From Boswellia sacra (taxonomy: Eukaryota; Streptophyta; Magnoliopsida; Sapindales; Burseraceae), in assembly GCA_013180625.2 (NCBI GenBank), contig SNVD02011145.1, positions 372,001 through 436,000 of the forward strand: 64,000 nt of DNA. The letters are read 5' to 3'. Below are positions 38,848 through 52,200 of the stretch, piece after piece. The translations under genes and the position numbers were made by a program. The first letter of the stretch is position 1; every line of letters starts with the position of its first letter. The notes beneath the pieces are model-generated. The model did not search any database. It saw nothing but the letters and a program-made list of their open reading frames with translations, and had not been told where the DNA came from.

Positions 38848-40498
38848 TGTTGACCCAGGTATGACAACCCAAGAGGGGGGGTGAATTGGGTTTTATTTAT
38901 CAAAACGAATTTATAAAACTTTTCTTGAAAGATAAAAATTATTTCACTTTTCTTTTGAGAATAGAAGTGAAGAAGATGAAAATAGAAGTTATCTAAGATG
39001 CAATCAAGAGAATAGCAATAATAAATAATCTCAAGTGCAAGTAAATGTAAAGAGTATAGGGATAGAGAGAGTGCAAACTCAATTTACGTGGTTCGGCAAA
39101 CCTTGCCTACGTCCACGGGCTCCTAGCTCCTCCACAAGCTAGGCTTTCCACTAAGTTGTAGAATACTTTACAACTTGCTTGATGAACAACTTCACCAAGA
39201 CTTTTTTCCTTCAACTCTTGATAACACCACACCAAGAGTTCTTCTTGATGAACAACCTCACCAAGGAAAGAGTTCTCTCAAGGATATCTTTTATCCTTTA
39301 CAAGAAGATCTCACTCTCACACAATATAAGAACAAAGAAAAGTTTTTACAACAAAAGTACAACTCTCTTCAAAGAGTAGATAAAGAATATAAAAGCTCTA
39401 TAAACTTGATATTTCTCTTGGCTTTTTTGCTTGATAAAATGCTTCTCTTGCCCTTGTTGAATGCATGGGAGAATGGCTCCTTTTATAGGCAAATGAGATG
39501 AACTTAATCAAGTGAAGACACCATCTCCAAATTTTCTGCCCACCATAAAAACCGTAATCTTGTCTGCCATTTTTGTCAATGTTCCGTTTGAAATTTGAAA
39601 ATCTGTAAAACATAAAAGATCTGCACATTTGAATAAGCTTTCCAACGCATCAAGAACCAAGTCATTTGGATATCTGTAGCTCAAGATATGGCCAAAACAC
39701 CATTCGGTGCTCAAGTGACTTGATTTTTCTTCCATGTGTCTGTCCACTGACTTGAATGATAATTCTGTCAGCCTTCCATTTGAAATTTGAATTTCTTCAA
39801 AACATAAAAGATCTTCATATTTGAATAAGTTTTCCAAAACATTAAGAATCAAAGCAATTGGATATCTCTATCTTAAGATATGGCCAAAACACTATTCGGT
39901 GCTTATGTGAGTTGATTTTTCTTCTCTGTGTCAGTCCACCGAATTGCATGTCAATTATGTCGGTCTTTCATTTGAAATTTGAATTTCTTCAAAACATATG
40001 AAATGTGCCCCATTAAGTCATCTTTCTAATGCCGCAAGAATCAAGTCATTTTGATTTTGCTAGCTCAAGATATGTCCAAAAGAGTATTCGGTGCTCATGT
40101 CAGCTGCTTCCATTTGTCTTTCAACTTGCATGATGATTTGGACAACCTTGCACTTGAAATTTGAATTTCTTTAAAACATATGAAATGTTATAAATTGAGT
40201 AAGTTTTCCAAAGGCTCAAGAATCACATTATTTGGATATTTGTAGAGAAATATATGACCAATTGATAGAACATTGCTCATATATCACATTCCTTGAATCA
40301 AACCTTGTACTTAAACTTTGATGCCTTTAACATGTAGTCTTCTCCTAAGCTTCAACACTTTATTTTAATAAACCCCTTCTTGATTTTATAATTATTTCAA
40401 TAATCTTATTCTTGCACATAAATAAATATATTAGTAAATCTCAATGAATCAATGTGTATTGTTATCATCAAAATTATCATATAGCCTTAGGGCTAACA
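38848..40498 (-). repeat. 5' LTR of the Copia element
   Basis: 1651 bases, near-identical to the 3' LTR at 32196-33842. It would contain the promoter of the element, read leftward. The same internal repeats and the same open 114-codon frame on - (39508-39852) are present. Confidence 0.93.
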
Positions 40499-40642
40499 AG
40501 ATATAGATATGTGATTGGTTTTAATTTTTTTTTAAAATTTTTGAAAATAATATGTGATTGATATTGATTAAATATATTAACAAATACACGTTTTCTAACA
40601 ATAGTTTTTAGAATACACAAATTAACAATTATTATTCTTATA

Positions 40643-41449
40643 TAGGGGTGACAATTTTTGACACGACACGTGAACACGACTTGACATGACACGGGTTTAA
40701 GCGAGTTTGGGTTTTGGCATATTCGTGTTCGTGTCGAAGATGTCAACCCGTTTAATAATCGTGTCGTATTCGGGTTGAGAGTCTTCAACACGCGAACACG
40801 ATTATGACACGATATGATTATGACACGAACACGATTATAACATGAGTAACACGAATAATACGAATACATATTATACACGATTGACACGATAACACGAATA
40901 TTAACACGAATATTAACACGAACACGATTATGACGCGAGTAACACGAATAACACAAATACATATTATACACGATTGACACGATAACACGATTAACACGAA
41001 TATTGACACGATTACATATTAAATTTAAAAAAACTAAACTTTTTAGATATTTTAGTCCCTACATATATCTAAATTTTAAAATAAAAATAGAATTTTAAAA
41101 ACCTAATAAATTTTAAAACTTAAGATATTTTTGTCATTTAACAAAAGTTGGAAACCTAATTATGTAACGTATCATAATCGTGTTAACAGGTCATAATCGT
41201 GTCAATCGAGTCGTGTCAATAATGTAAACATGTCTTAATCGTGTTAGACGGGTCGTGTTCGTGTCTAACATGATTACGACCCGTTTGTTATTCGTGTTAG
41301 CGTGTCGTGTGGTGTTATTCGTTTAATAATCGTGTAATGTCATAGTGACACGAATAATAAACGGATTGTGTTCGTATTGGGTTAATCTTTATCGTATTAC
41401 AGCTCGATACGACATGAACACGACTTGCGAACATAAATTGCCACTCCTA
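40643..41449. mobile_element. Non-autonomous hAT-like element, copy 1
   Basis: An 807-base element starts TAGGGGTG and ends CACTCCTA, with 8-bp flanks TTCTTATA (40635-40642) and TTCTTATC (41450-41457), seven of eight matching, as expected for hAT insertions. The interior is very rich in ACACGA/TCGTGT words and includes a ~94-bp near-tandem repeat. The two halves are largely complementary to each other. No transposase is present; long open frames on - through the repeats are composition artefacts. It lies 144 bases beyond the Copia 5' LTR. Confidence 0.8.
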
Positions 41450-41730
41450 TTCTTATCAATGATTAACCCTATATGTACATGAATACATATTTGAAAGAGA
41501 AAAATAATAACATACATACACCTATTTATACAATTTGAATTTACAAAATACCTAAACAAAAGATAATACAATAAATAACTAATAATAAAATAATGAGTAG
41601 GATTATTTACACTTAAAGTATTTTTCTTCACATCCATTTTTCAAAGTATAGCAATTATGAATGTGTAAATAATTTAATTTTTTTTACTATATAATAATCT
41701 TCAATGTTTCATAAAGTCCTCATAAAATCA

Positions 41731-42105
41731 AGGGATAATTCTAATTTGCCCCCTGAGGTTAGGCCTAAAAAAATTGAGGACCTCAGTTTTCTGAAATCTA
41801 AGAATGCCTCCTGAGGTTACTGTAGCGCCGTTAGATTTAACGAAATATGTATTGAATAATAACTTAATGCTAATATTAGATTTAACAAAAAATGTATTAA
41901 ATAATAATTTAACGCTAATAAGCAATAAAATAGACTATAATACCCTTTTCTATATGGTTTTTAAAGCGTTAAGTTACTATTTAATACATTTTTCGTTAAA
42001 TCTAACGGTGTTACAGTAACCTTAGGGGATAATTTTCAGTTTCAGAAAACTGAGGTCCTCAATTTCTTTTGACCTAACCTCATGGGACAAATTAGAATTA
42101 ACCCT
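41731..42105. mobile_element. Long-TIR MITE
   Basis: About 375 bases. The two ends are inverted repeats of roughly 110 bases: the left starts AGGGATAATTCTAATTTG and the right ends CAAATTAGAATTAACCCT. Inner arms carry CCGTTAGATTTAACG and its near complement. AAAATCA flanks both sides (41724-41730 and 42106-42112), a 7-8 bp target duplication. No open frame. Mutator or hAT origin cannot be settled by eye. Confidence 0.8.
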
Positions 42106-42112
42106 AAAATCA

Positions 42113-42517
42113 ATACAATTAAAAAGTAAATCAATATTTTGATTAATTAAAAATATAATAAAAAGACAAAAGATGAAAAGTTGATTTCATCCTTTTAGCT
42201 TACCACAATATGTTTTTATCTATTTTAGTAGTTCTTCATTGGATTAAAAACTAATATACTCCATTTAAACTGACATTAGGCTATTCGAGGGAATTGCATA
42301 ATACGCCGTCGTATTTAATTTAGATTGTTATTAGAGGGAAATTGTATAAATACATCGTATGTAATGTGAGATAAATTGTTTATACTTTACACCTCGTATG
42401 AGGACAAACATGAAAGAACTTTGAGTGTATTTAACGATTTTACCACGTAAAGACAAAAATTAACAAATCCCACTCACTCACTCCTCTTCCCTCGTTTGTT
42501 CGTACGTTTCTTCGCAC
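42113..42517. other. Upstream region of the ubiquitin protease gene
   Basis: AT-rich sequence without a gene, turning into a pyrimidine-rich leader from about 42470. No single convincing TATA box was chosen. A GAGGGAATTGCATAATACG / GAGGGAAATTGTATAAATAC repeat pair near 42295 and 42334 is visible, of unknown meaning. Confidence 0.4.
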
Positions 42518-42748
42518 ATGCTCTCTCTCTTTCTCTCTCTAAAACTTAAAAAACCAGATGCTCAAAACACCATCCAATCAACTCAACCACCGCGCGAATT
42601 TCCCATTTTACCCCTGTCACGAACGCTTCCATCAGCCCCCGCCGTTACCACCACCACCGCCGCGCCAACTGAATCTATGTATATCAATCAAACAACCGCC
42701 CCAATCCTAGGGTTTCTCTCCTCAGGTCTCGTCCTCGGCGCTGGTTAA
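42518..42748 (+). promoter_or_regulatory. Possible upstream open reading frame of the ubiquitin protease gene
   Basis: A 76-codon frame opens in the CT-rich leader and stops 19 bases before the protease start codon. It is rich in Pro, Thr and Ser. If the transcript starts upstream of 42518, translation of this frame would reduce ribosome access to the main start. Its peptide is not recognised, and it may simply be open by base composition. Confidence 0.35.
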
Positions 42749-42767
42749 CAGTATCCGCTCTATATAA

Positions 42768-45700
42768 ATGCTGGTTCCCGGAATTCTAGGGTTTCACGGC
42801 ATCTTTCTTTTGTCTCTCTTGGGATTCTGTATTGTAATTCGACAGAAATGGAAGAATGCGGTGGCGAGAAAGGCGGAAATTACGAATCTTCTTGCTGCTG
42901 CCGCGGAGGAGTCGCTTATGGCGGAAATCGAAGCTGTCAATCAGTACGGTTGCATGCCGAGGGTGTATCAATGTGCGGTGTGCTTTTCTCCCACCACCAC
43001 GCGATGCTCCCGGTGCAAAGCTGTTCGGTACTGGTGAGTTGATTAGCAAGACTTCTTTTTTTTTTTTCCAAAAAAAAGAGTTGATTAGCAATCTAGAATC
43101 CGAGGTCCATATTTTTTGAATTTTGAAAGTTCAGAAAAAAATGGGATTTTTTTTCTGTTTTATAATGGATAAAATGGTTGTGAATGATTGGGACTGTTTT
43201 AATAGTTAGTGAGAATTTTGTACGGCTTTAAATTACTGAAAGGAATTCAGAATTTTGTTAGCGCAATGTCGGTGTATGTTATGTATATGCTGTTTTTTTG
43301 GTTAGGTTGGTTGTGGCCTAGTTCATGAATAATTTATTGATTGGCTTTTTTGTGAACTAATTATGTTAGCACCATGTTAGATCTCCTCGTGGTGTTCAAA
43401 CTTCGAGAGGTGTTATTGACGAAGGTAGGTTCATGAAATTTAATTTTGGAAGCATTATATTGGCTTGAGATTTGGTCATGTATTTGGTGAATTTATAACT
43501 TATTATGTGGAGGTTTTGGTGGTTGGGAACACCGTTAATAGTAAAGGTGGATTGAATCATTCCCAAATTTTTGGAATTGAATGCAATCGAATTGGTTATT
43601 AAACGTTTTTAAGAAATCAAATGAAACTGAACCAAACTGACTTTAAGTTGAAGAGAAGAAACATTTGCTACATCTGCATATTTTATTGATGATTTGAAAA
43701 CCAACTCGCATTTTATTTTTTGACCATTTTTTTAAAAAGTTTTTAATAAAATTTCTCTTGCTATTGATTACACATTTTAATAGGTGATTGTATGAAAATG
43801 ATTATATCAGATCTTAATATTTTTCAAATTGATTTAGATTTCAATTCAAGGTTAGATTGAATATAAAAATACAAATTGGTTTGAAATCGATGAATTACTT
43901 GAATTATTTGCCAGTATTAGGGACATAGAAGAGTGCTAAAGGGCAAAGGTGTGTTGGCTGAGCAACTCCTTTGCTAAAGTTAGCTCGTTCATGATTTTCA
44001 TTATTATCCCTATAAAATTTGTTGCTCTATTAGAAGTAACAATTCCTAGACCTGCTTTGTAGCAGCTTTCTGTTACAGAAGTTTGTTCTCTCGATACAAT
44101 GCCTGGTTAAGTGGCCAGTATCTTAAAAACTTGCACTTGTGCTTTTTCTATGTGCTACATGCTATGTTAAACGGCCAGTATATTATACTTGTAGCAGTGT
44201 ATAAGTTCTCTATGTAGAATAAAATGTCACCAAAGAACTCTTTTTTATTTTATTTTATATTTATATTTTTATTTTGGGTTGCCTCTACCTTTTGAATAGA
44301 GAGAGTGTCTGGAGTGGGGTTCACTCGTTTATGAAAGAAAGACTGTCTCGTATTGCTTGCCGCTTGCCCTCTCTTTTGCTTGGGAAAGAAAGATTATCTC
44401 TCTTATGGAATATTAATCCCTAAGTAATTTAAATAATTTTTTCTTTTGCTTAGGAATTGACATTCATCTGATAGTTGGTTGAATCATCTGATTTAATTAT
44501 ACCTGGCCAGTTGGAGCTTAATCATTAAATCTGTTAGCTTTAGTTGATGTATATGTTTTGAGAGCCTTGTTGAAGTGCAGCAGTAACATGTCTAGTACTA
44601 TGCAAATACACAATTTATCATTGGAAAATTATGGATGCTATTTTGGGTTTCAGTTGATCTATTGCTGAAAATCAACTGCATATGCTTTTGGATATAAACT
44701 GTTGGAGTCCGTTGGTGTCTTCCTATAGTATTTATGATTTATTTTAAAATTCTCTGCTTGTAGTTCTGGTAAGTGCCAAATTATTCACTGGAGACAAGGT
44801 CACAAGGATGCATGTCATCCCTTGGCTACTGCCATGCCATTGATCGAGGGAAGCAGCTTTGTTGGTGTAGCAGCATCACAGAAACAGTTTGAAGATCATG
44901 GGAATGATTTTGAGAGAGAAGACAAAACTGAAGTTTCTTTTGAAACTGCATCGATGATCAGTGATGATGGCAGTCTTAAGCCCTGTTCAGATGCTGAAGA
45001 AACCCATGCTAGTTTTGCATCATCTAGTAACTCATCTGTGGATGGCTTTCAGTCATCCAGAGCCAGAAATGAATTATTAGTGGATGTATCTGGCGATGAG
45101 GTGTCAGAATTGAGCACTTTTGACGGGCCAGAGAGACCTAGTGTTGATGTTCTTGCTTGTGATTTGCCTGAAATGAGGACTACAGTTAGGAAGATTAAAC
45201 AGACTATACCGCCATCCCCAGAGTCCACTAATTCAGTCATTGGTGTGGGTAGCACTTCTTGCACTAGAAGATTAGAAAAATTCAAATTGAGTCACAATGA
45301 TGCAGAGGCTAACTGCAGGCAAATTCTTGGGGGCAAGATGGCTGTGTTTGATGATGTCCGAGCTGCAAAATTGGTCGATAAGAAGCCTGTTGGAGGAGAT
45401 GCTTCATCTGATTTTTTAGTTAATGATGCTTCTAAATCCAGGAGCTCATCATCCTTGAGTTATTCAAGGTCAGATTTGGAAATGAAATGTATTGAGGATG
45501 ATTCACATCTTTCTAATAGCAAATATGCCAAACCTTTGTCGTCAATTGCTCCTCGAGCGGCTTCAGCCTCAGCAGGGCGGCTATCAACCAGTTCCAAGTC
45601 TCTATTGCCTTCAAAAATCAGTGGTATCCCAAGCTTGCCGCAAAATGCTTGTCATGGGTTAAAAATGTCGATGCAGAAGGTGGTACAGCAGTTTAGAGCC

Positions 45701-48700
45701 TCCAAACCATTGAAGTCCCATTTGCTAAGTTCAGAGAATGAGGTTGTTGGCAAAAACAATGACAAGGTTATTTTCATTATTGGAAGCCTCGTAGTTTCCT
45801 TTGAGATAATACATTTATCAATTTTTTTATCAATTATTTATTCATTTTTTACTGTTTTGGCAGATGTTATTTCCATATGATTTGTTCATGAAACTTTACT
45901 CCTATGATGAGGTGGAACTGTCACCATTTGGCCTAACAAATTGTGGGAACAGGTATACTTAAATTCTTTCACCTTATAATAGTTTGATCTACGGATGTAC
46001 TATTTTGTTGGGTGCTCCAATTTCTACTCTCTTAGTTGTGTTCTGGGATACTGTTATGAGTTTTGTGAATTGACCAATGCTCTTGTGTTTGCTTCATATC
46101 TTTTCAATTACAAAGCTGCCAGAGTCATGCACATATATTATGGTTTGTGTCATGTAGGATGCTTATGTTTTTCCTTTATATTCATCGGTTTTTAAAATTT
46201 GCTGGAACTTGGTGCTATTGTTTAATCATGTTGGTATAAGAGCGAAAATTGCTCAATTAAGATTTGTTGGTTTATATTGAAATTCTTAGTTTTTTATTTT
46301 TCCGTATATCATATATATGTTTTTTTCTTGATATTCCTGCAGTTGTTATGCTAATGCTGTGCTTCAATCCTTGGTGTTTACCCGGCCTTTGAGTTCCTAT
46401 CTTGTTCAAAAGCTCCATTCTAGGGCATGTAAGTCCTTGAAACAATTTGTTTGTGGGTTTTCATCCCATTATTTCTGGAACTGTGCTTAATAGATCTCTC
46501 ATGTGTCAATTATTTTTTCTCAAGGTCAAAGGAAGGCATGGTGTTTCATTTGTGAGTTAGAGTACATAATTCTGAAGGCAAGGGAGGGGAACTCACCTGT
46601 GTCCCCTATTGGTATACTATCCAAGATTCAAAAAATTGGAAGTAATCTTGGTCATGGGAGAGAAGAAGATGCTCATGAATTTTTGAGGTGAAACAACTAC
46701 TGTTTGTTTATATTTACTGTTTTTATACATAATTTTATAACTTCGCAAATGTGAATTACGCTATTATTTGTAAGATGGCAGGTGTGCTGTTGATGCAATG
46801 CAATCTGTTTGCCTTAAGGAGGTTGGGACTAGAGGAAAATTGGCAGAAGAAACAACTCTAGTAGGCTTGACTTTTGGGGGCTTCCTTCTATCTAAGGTTG
46901 TATATGATTTGATGGTAGAACCATGATCGTATTGTTATTAAATGTATCTTCCCTTTGCTTAAGTCTAAATCCTTTTTTTAATTAATTTTTGGAATGCATG
47001 ATGATTGTCAGATAAAGTGCTTGAAGTGCCTTGGCAAATCTGAACGGTTTGAGCGAATGATGGATCTAACTGTTGAGATAGATGGGGACATTGGAACTCT
47101 TGAAGATGCTCTCGCACAATTTACAGCTACTGAAGTCTTGGTTGGAGAGAACAAGTATTATTGCAACAGGTTGGTGAGTTTGGTTGTTTCTGGTTCTCAA
47201 TTCTGGCAAATGTGATTTTGTTTTCTCTCCCATATATTTTATTATAAGGTTTCTGACTCTTTTTTTATTGGAATGCAAATCTCTTACGTGATAAATTATG
47301 ATGCCAAGTAAATATTCATTTTGCTATTTCAACCAGGTGTAAATCATATGAGAAAGCCAAAAAGAAGTTGACTGTATTGGAGGAACCGAATATCCTCACT
47401 ATTGTGCTAAAAAGATTTCAGGTACTTCTTTGCTTGCAAGTCTGAACCTGTGCTCTTTATGTGTTCTTTAGCTATTCCTGTTTGTTCCTAAATATTGCTG
47501 TTTGCTCAATCACCTGTTATTGGCTTATTGCAGTCTGGAAACTTTGGGAAGTTGAATAAGTCAGTTCGGTTCCCAGAGGTCCTCAACATGGCTCCATATA
47601 TGAGTGGAACTACTGATGGATCTCCTATATATAATCTCTATGCAGTGGTTGTTCACTTGGATGTTATGAGTGCAGCATTTTCTGGTCATTATGTGTGTTA
47701 TGTAAAGAATTCCTATGGGGCCTGGTTCAGAGTTGATGACAGCAATGTATTATTCTTCTCTACTTCTAAGTTGTCTATGATTATGTTATCTACGTTTAGC
47801 CCTCTTGTTTTCTCTTAAATCTATATGGACCAGAAAAATTTCCCTCAATTAAACAGCACACCTCCTGTAAAAGGAGTAATATATTGAGTACAAAAGAAAC
47901 AACTCTACATGTTTACTTTTCACTTTTTCCCTGGACTTTTAACTGTTTAAGATGATAAACTGCATTATTAGAAGCTTATTTCATATATTCTAGAAAATAA
48001 AATCTATTCTTGGGTTCGAATTTGTAGAAAGTTGATAATTTTTTTATGGTATTGGGCTTCATAAGTGTTTTTGAATAATAAATTTGATTGGTGAAATGTT
48101 GTGCAGGTAATGCCTGTAGAGTTGGAGACAGTCTTATTAGAGGAGGCATATATGCTCCTTTATGCTAGGTAACGTTTCTGTCAAAACCAATGTAATTTTA
48201 TATTCATTAATATATTGGAGTGTAACACGTACAGTTTTCTGATTCTCAGGCACACTCCACGACCCCCAGCTTTGATGAGAAATAAAGTGGTTTCTCATGG
48301 TGCAAAATCCAAGAGGAGGAGCTTGGAAGCTGTTTCTTCTAGCCTAAATCCTTCCAATATTCCTAGTGTGGATTCTAAGGAACAACGAAAGCCACGTTTG
48401 AACAGCGATCAATTTTTTGATGGAGATGAATGGAGATACCGTTCCATTCATAGATTTCCGGCAGTAGATTCATCAAGTGAGAGTTCTTCCATTTTCAGCT
48501 GGTCGGATGCCAGCTCCTGCAGTACAGCAAGCACGAAGGACTCTTCTACAAGCGAAGACTTATCTGATTTCATTTTTGGTGATACTGGACCTAATTGGTA
48601 CAGCCGCTATGGGATTCCATCAGACTCAGTTGCGTCTTCCTCCCATCAAAACTTTGACACAGACTCAGAAGTGGAAAATAATGCTTCGCAACATCGCTGG

Positions 48701-48895
48701 AGAGAGGGCTCGAGACGGGATGGAAACCCTGCAATTTTGTGTACTGACTCTTATAAACATTATTCAAACTTAAGCCACCAATTTGTTAATAGTAGCAATA
48801 GGGGAATTGATTCTGAGCGAGTAATTTTGGCTAATCCTTATGATGTAAGATTAAGGAGAGCAAATGGGAATATATCAACTCAAACGTTTTATTGA
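42768..48895 (+). CDS. UBP16: Ubiquitin carboxyl-terminal hydrolase with MYND finger
   Basis: Eleven exons join in phase: 42768-43033, 44764-45766, 45864-45952, 46343-46428, 46525-46687, 46782-46896, 47012-47169, 47337-47421, 47534-47746, 48107-48168 and 48250-48895, giving about 961 aa. An N-terminal hydrophobic segment (residues 6-24) probably anchors it to a membrane. A MYND zinc finger spans C69-C106. Residues ~110-420 are Ser-rich and poorly conserved. The USP fold begins near 430: catalytic Cys454 in NCGNSCYAN (split across exons 3 and 4), CxxC zinc pairs near 577-580 and 625-630, catalytic His707 in FSGHYVCYV, and Asp723/724 in FRVDDSN. The Ser-rich tail runs from ~750. The enzyme cleaves ubiquitin from proteins. 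Domain order is that of the UBP15-UBP19 group; the N-terminus and synteny favour UBP16/17. Confidence 0.92.
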
Positions 48896-49218
48896 GGTTT
48901 GAGTTGAGATAATTATAGGTTCTCGGTATTTTTCATATAATGAAGAAAATCAATTATTTTTTTAATCCTCTTCGCGCCTCTAGTACCTGCTCAATTCTTA
49001 TTGAGAACCTATTTTATTTATGTTTGCGAATTGTCAAGAACCAAAACCAATAGTAACAATATGCAGAAGGGTAACTTGAATAACCAAAGGCTTTGAACCA
49101 AAACGACGTTGTTAGAATAACCAATCCTCAAATAATTCAAGGTAGAGCGAGCGAAGAGCCAGGCTTCGAAACTCTGTCGAGGAAACAAAAAGAATCAACG
49201 AAACAGAGCAAAACACGG
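48896..49218. other. Short spacer between the protease and IMPACT-like genes
   Basis: These ~320 bases must hold the end of the protease transcript and the promoter of the IMPACT-like gene, both on +. An AATAATT-free but AT-rich 3' flank (48930-49020) is followed by GC-richer leader sequence from about 49080. The reading frame of the next gene stays open back to 49093, but the preferred start is 49219. Confidence 0.45.
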
Positions 49219-52200
49219 ATGCCTGTAGCAGTAACAATTCCAAGCTGCCACCATACTTGCCACAAGCTAAGCCAGCGCGTCCCCGCTTCTCTCTTCTCAC
49301 TCACCTGCGTCAAAACAACACCAATGGTCTCCTCCGCCACCACCAGCGGCGGCAGCAGCACTAACAAGAATGCAGGCGAATACACGACTATCAAAGAGAC
49401 TGTAACCTTCGAGAAAGAAATTAAAAAGAGCAAATTCATCGCCATCGCTGGGCCTATCTCCAATGAACAATCTGCCCACTCTTTCCTCTTCCAGGTTCGG
49501 GACCCACGTGCTACACACAACTGCTGGGCGTATAAGGTATATTTAAGCTTTCCCATTATTGTTAATATTGGATTTGGAAATGCGTATTCACTATTAAGTT
49601 TTTGTGATATAATGTTGCGGGTTGTATAGGTTGGGGAGCAGTACCGTTTTAATGATGATGGTGAACCATCGGGTACGGCTGGCAAGCCTATACATTCGGC
49701 AATTGTTTCTTCAGGGTTAGACAGAGTTATGGTCGTAGTCATAAGGTGATCCCTATTATTGATGCTTTTGCTTATTTCAATTTGTGTTTAGCCATTTTTT
49801 AGAAGATTATAAGGTTTTCGTGCGGAATTTGAGGCCAACAGAGTCCCACCCGAGCCTTGCAGTCGCTGAAAAAGAAGAGTTTTTGTCAAAAAATACGGCG
49901 GTGGGGATCACTGGCCTAGCCATTCCAATGCTTTAAGTCAACAATAGAAATAAAAGAACTAATTGAATAAAAATGCCATAAGTTTAGTAAAAAACACCCT
50001 AACCTACTCTTAGCTTAGTTGAACCTGGTCCTATACCCCTAGTGCTTATATAGTGTGTAGAGTGTTAGTTGCTCTTTAATTCGTGGAATTATGTTGCATG
50101 ACTTCCATGAGTAAGGATGGCCAGCTTCCACATGTCCCACCGGCCAACTTGTCATCATTGAAGGAGTCTCGAGGTGTTGCCAGGTGCTTGGACTCATGGT
50201 GGCATCTCCTGGAGATTCTTTTTGAATGTAGGCATAACCGTTTAGGGATGTTATGGTTGGATTGGGTGTCTAATTTTTGGGACTTGGGGTTGCATCTTGG
50301 TAGCCCATTGTGTGCCTTTGACCACTTGATCCATAATACTTAGTTGGGGTGGATTGACAATAATAGGCTACTTACCTCTGATGTAATTCAGGTTCCCAGT
50401 TGTCTGCCTCAGAGGTAGCTAGGGGGAACCTCTTAAATCCTTGAAGTTAGGAGAGCTTGTGACATCTCTTATCAAGTGTCTTATCCTTCTTGACTATAGC
50501 TAAGTATTTATGCCATTTAGGTAAACTAAAGAATGACTTTTTAGAAGAAAACCTTAATGATTCCTGGGGAGGGCCTTTCTCTATTGCCAAACTATTTATG
50601 CAGGATTTTGGATGATTCAATTCCTTGCCCAGTAGGTGATGAACTGCTCGCCTGCAATTAAAAAAGGTGAGCTATCTATTATTAATGGCACCAACTAGGT
50701 GTGTCAGCGTAGCAGTCTGATAAGTCAGCAAGTGAAAAGTTTATAACTATGAAAATAAGAGCTAAAATGGCAGTAAAGAGTGTTGCTTATCCTAGCTCCT
50801 TCTTTAGTATTATATTTATAGTGTAATGATTGGCTTATTTCTTAATTAATGGGTGCATGACCATTTAACCAAGTTTTAACAACCAAATAAGGGTAGTGAA
50901 GCCTTCAACTGTCATTTAATTATGGTTGAGTTAAGTGTAGTGGGCTAGAATTTTGGTTTGTTCTAGCCATTATGTGAATTAGGCCTACTTGGCATAAATC
51001 TAACGATGATTGCGGAAAGCTTATGATCTTGCCAAGTGTTGAGATGCTTGGTAGTTTGCCTTTGTGATTTTCAGTGGTTGTCGTTAATCGGGCCTTTGGG
51101 GCTGGATTGATAAATTTAGGCTTAGCCCATGGATTTACATGTGATAACTTCAGCTTGGGTATCCATAAGCTTTTCTTGTGAGCTTTGATGGCCTATTGAA
51201 CTTGATTGGGCTTGTATTTAGATTGGATTTTTGGTATCCAATAGTGACCCGTTAAGTTCCTTAATCTAAAGTTCAAATTGGGGAACTTAGCAATAATTGT
51301 TGTTATATTCCTATTTATTAGCTCTCTATATTTCTCTAATTGACGATTGCACTAGAGTTACATGGATATTCTTGATCAAACAAAATTCTGATGTCAGCAA
51401 TATTTCTCCTACTTTTCACTCTGTGATTCAGAACCAATTTGGGGTAAAAATGAAAAACTTTAGGTCTGACAATGCTAGGGATTACTTCAATTAGATTTCA
51501 ACACCTTACTTCCAAAAGGAAGGAATTATTCATGAATCATCCTGTGTTAGCACACCACAACAAAATGGGGTTGTGGAAAGAAAAAAATGGTCATTTACTT
51601 AACACTACTCGGGCTTTATTATTTCCAGGGAATGGTCCAAAAATTTATTGGGGAGAAGCGGTTCTTACAGCCACCTATCTGATTAATAGACTACCCTTAC
51701 AAACATTAGATTTCAAAACCCCCATTGAAACCCTCACCAAATTCTATCCACATGTCTGAACATCAAATGGTCTGATAGTTCCCTGATCACCTCACACACT
51801 TCTTTTGATTGGATAGCTAGTTTGGAAGATTTGTTTGTGAATTATTCTGGAATTTATGCTATGGAAATTATATGATTAGGAGAAAATTTGTTCTTAGATT
51901 AATAGGAGGTAGGATATTCGAGAGTCCTGCCAGCTTTCCTTAGAGATATAATCTCTACAAAATTCACACACAAGTCACTACCTTTTTCCCCCTCTCGGCC
52001 CTCCCCTATATCCTCAACTAACTTGCACAATTCCCTAAGAAAATAACTAACTCTCCTACCCAGCTCCAGCTCATAACAGAAAAATAAACATTTCTTCCAA
52101 CTCTACCCTCCTCTCTTCTTATTCTGATAACATAAGTAAACCTGACTGGAGGTCTATTAATACCCCCTGCCCAAGCATTAACCTTGTCCTCAAGGTGAAA

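Larger units (their letters stand above)
32196..40498 (-). mobile_element. Complete Copia LTR retrotransposon, coding region broken
   Basis: An 8.3-kb element is bounded by two LTRs that start TG and end CA and is flanked by a perfect 5-bp target duplication AGATA (32191-32195 and 40499-40503). In the sense orientation (-) the order is 5' LTR, primer-binding site, gag, protease, integrase, reverse transcriptase, RNase H, polypurine tract, 3' LTR. Integrase before reverse transcriptase defines Ty1/Copia. The long LTRs and the MDVKSAFLNGY block recall the Sire/Maximus lineage, a tentative assignment. The reading frame is interrupted many times, so the element cannot encode a full polyprotein now. 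Confidence 0.95.
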
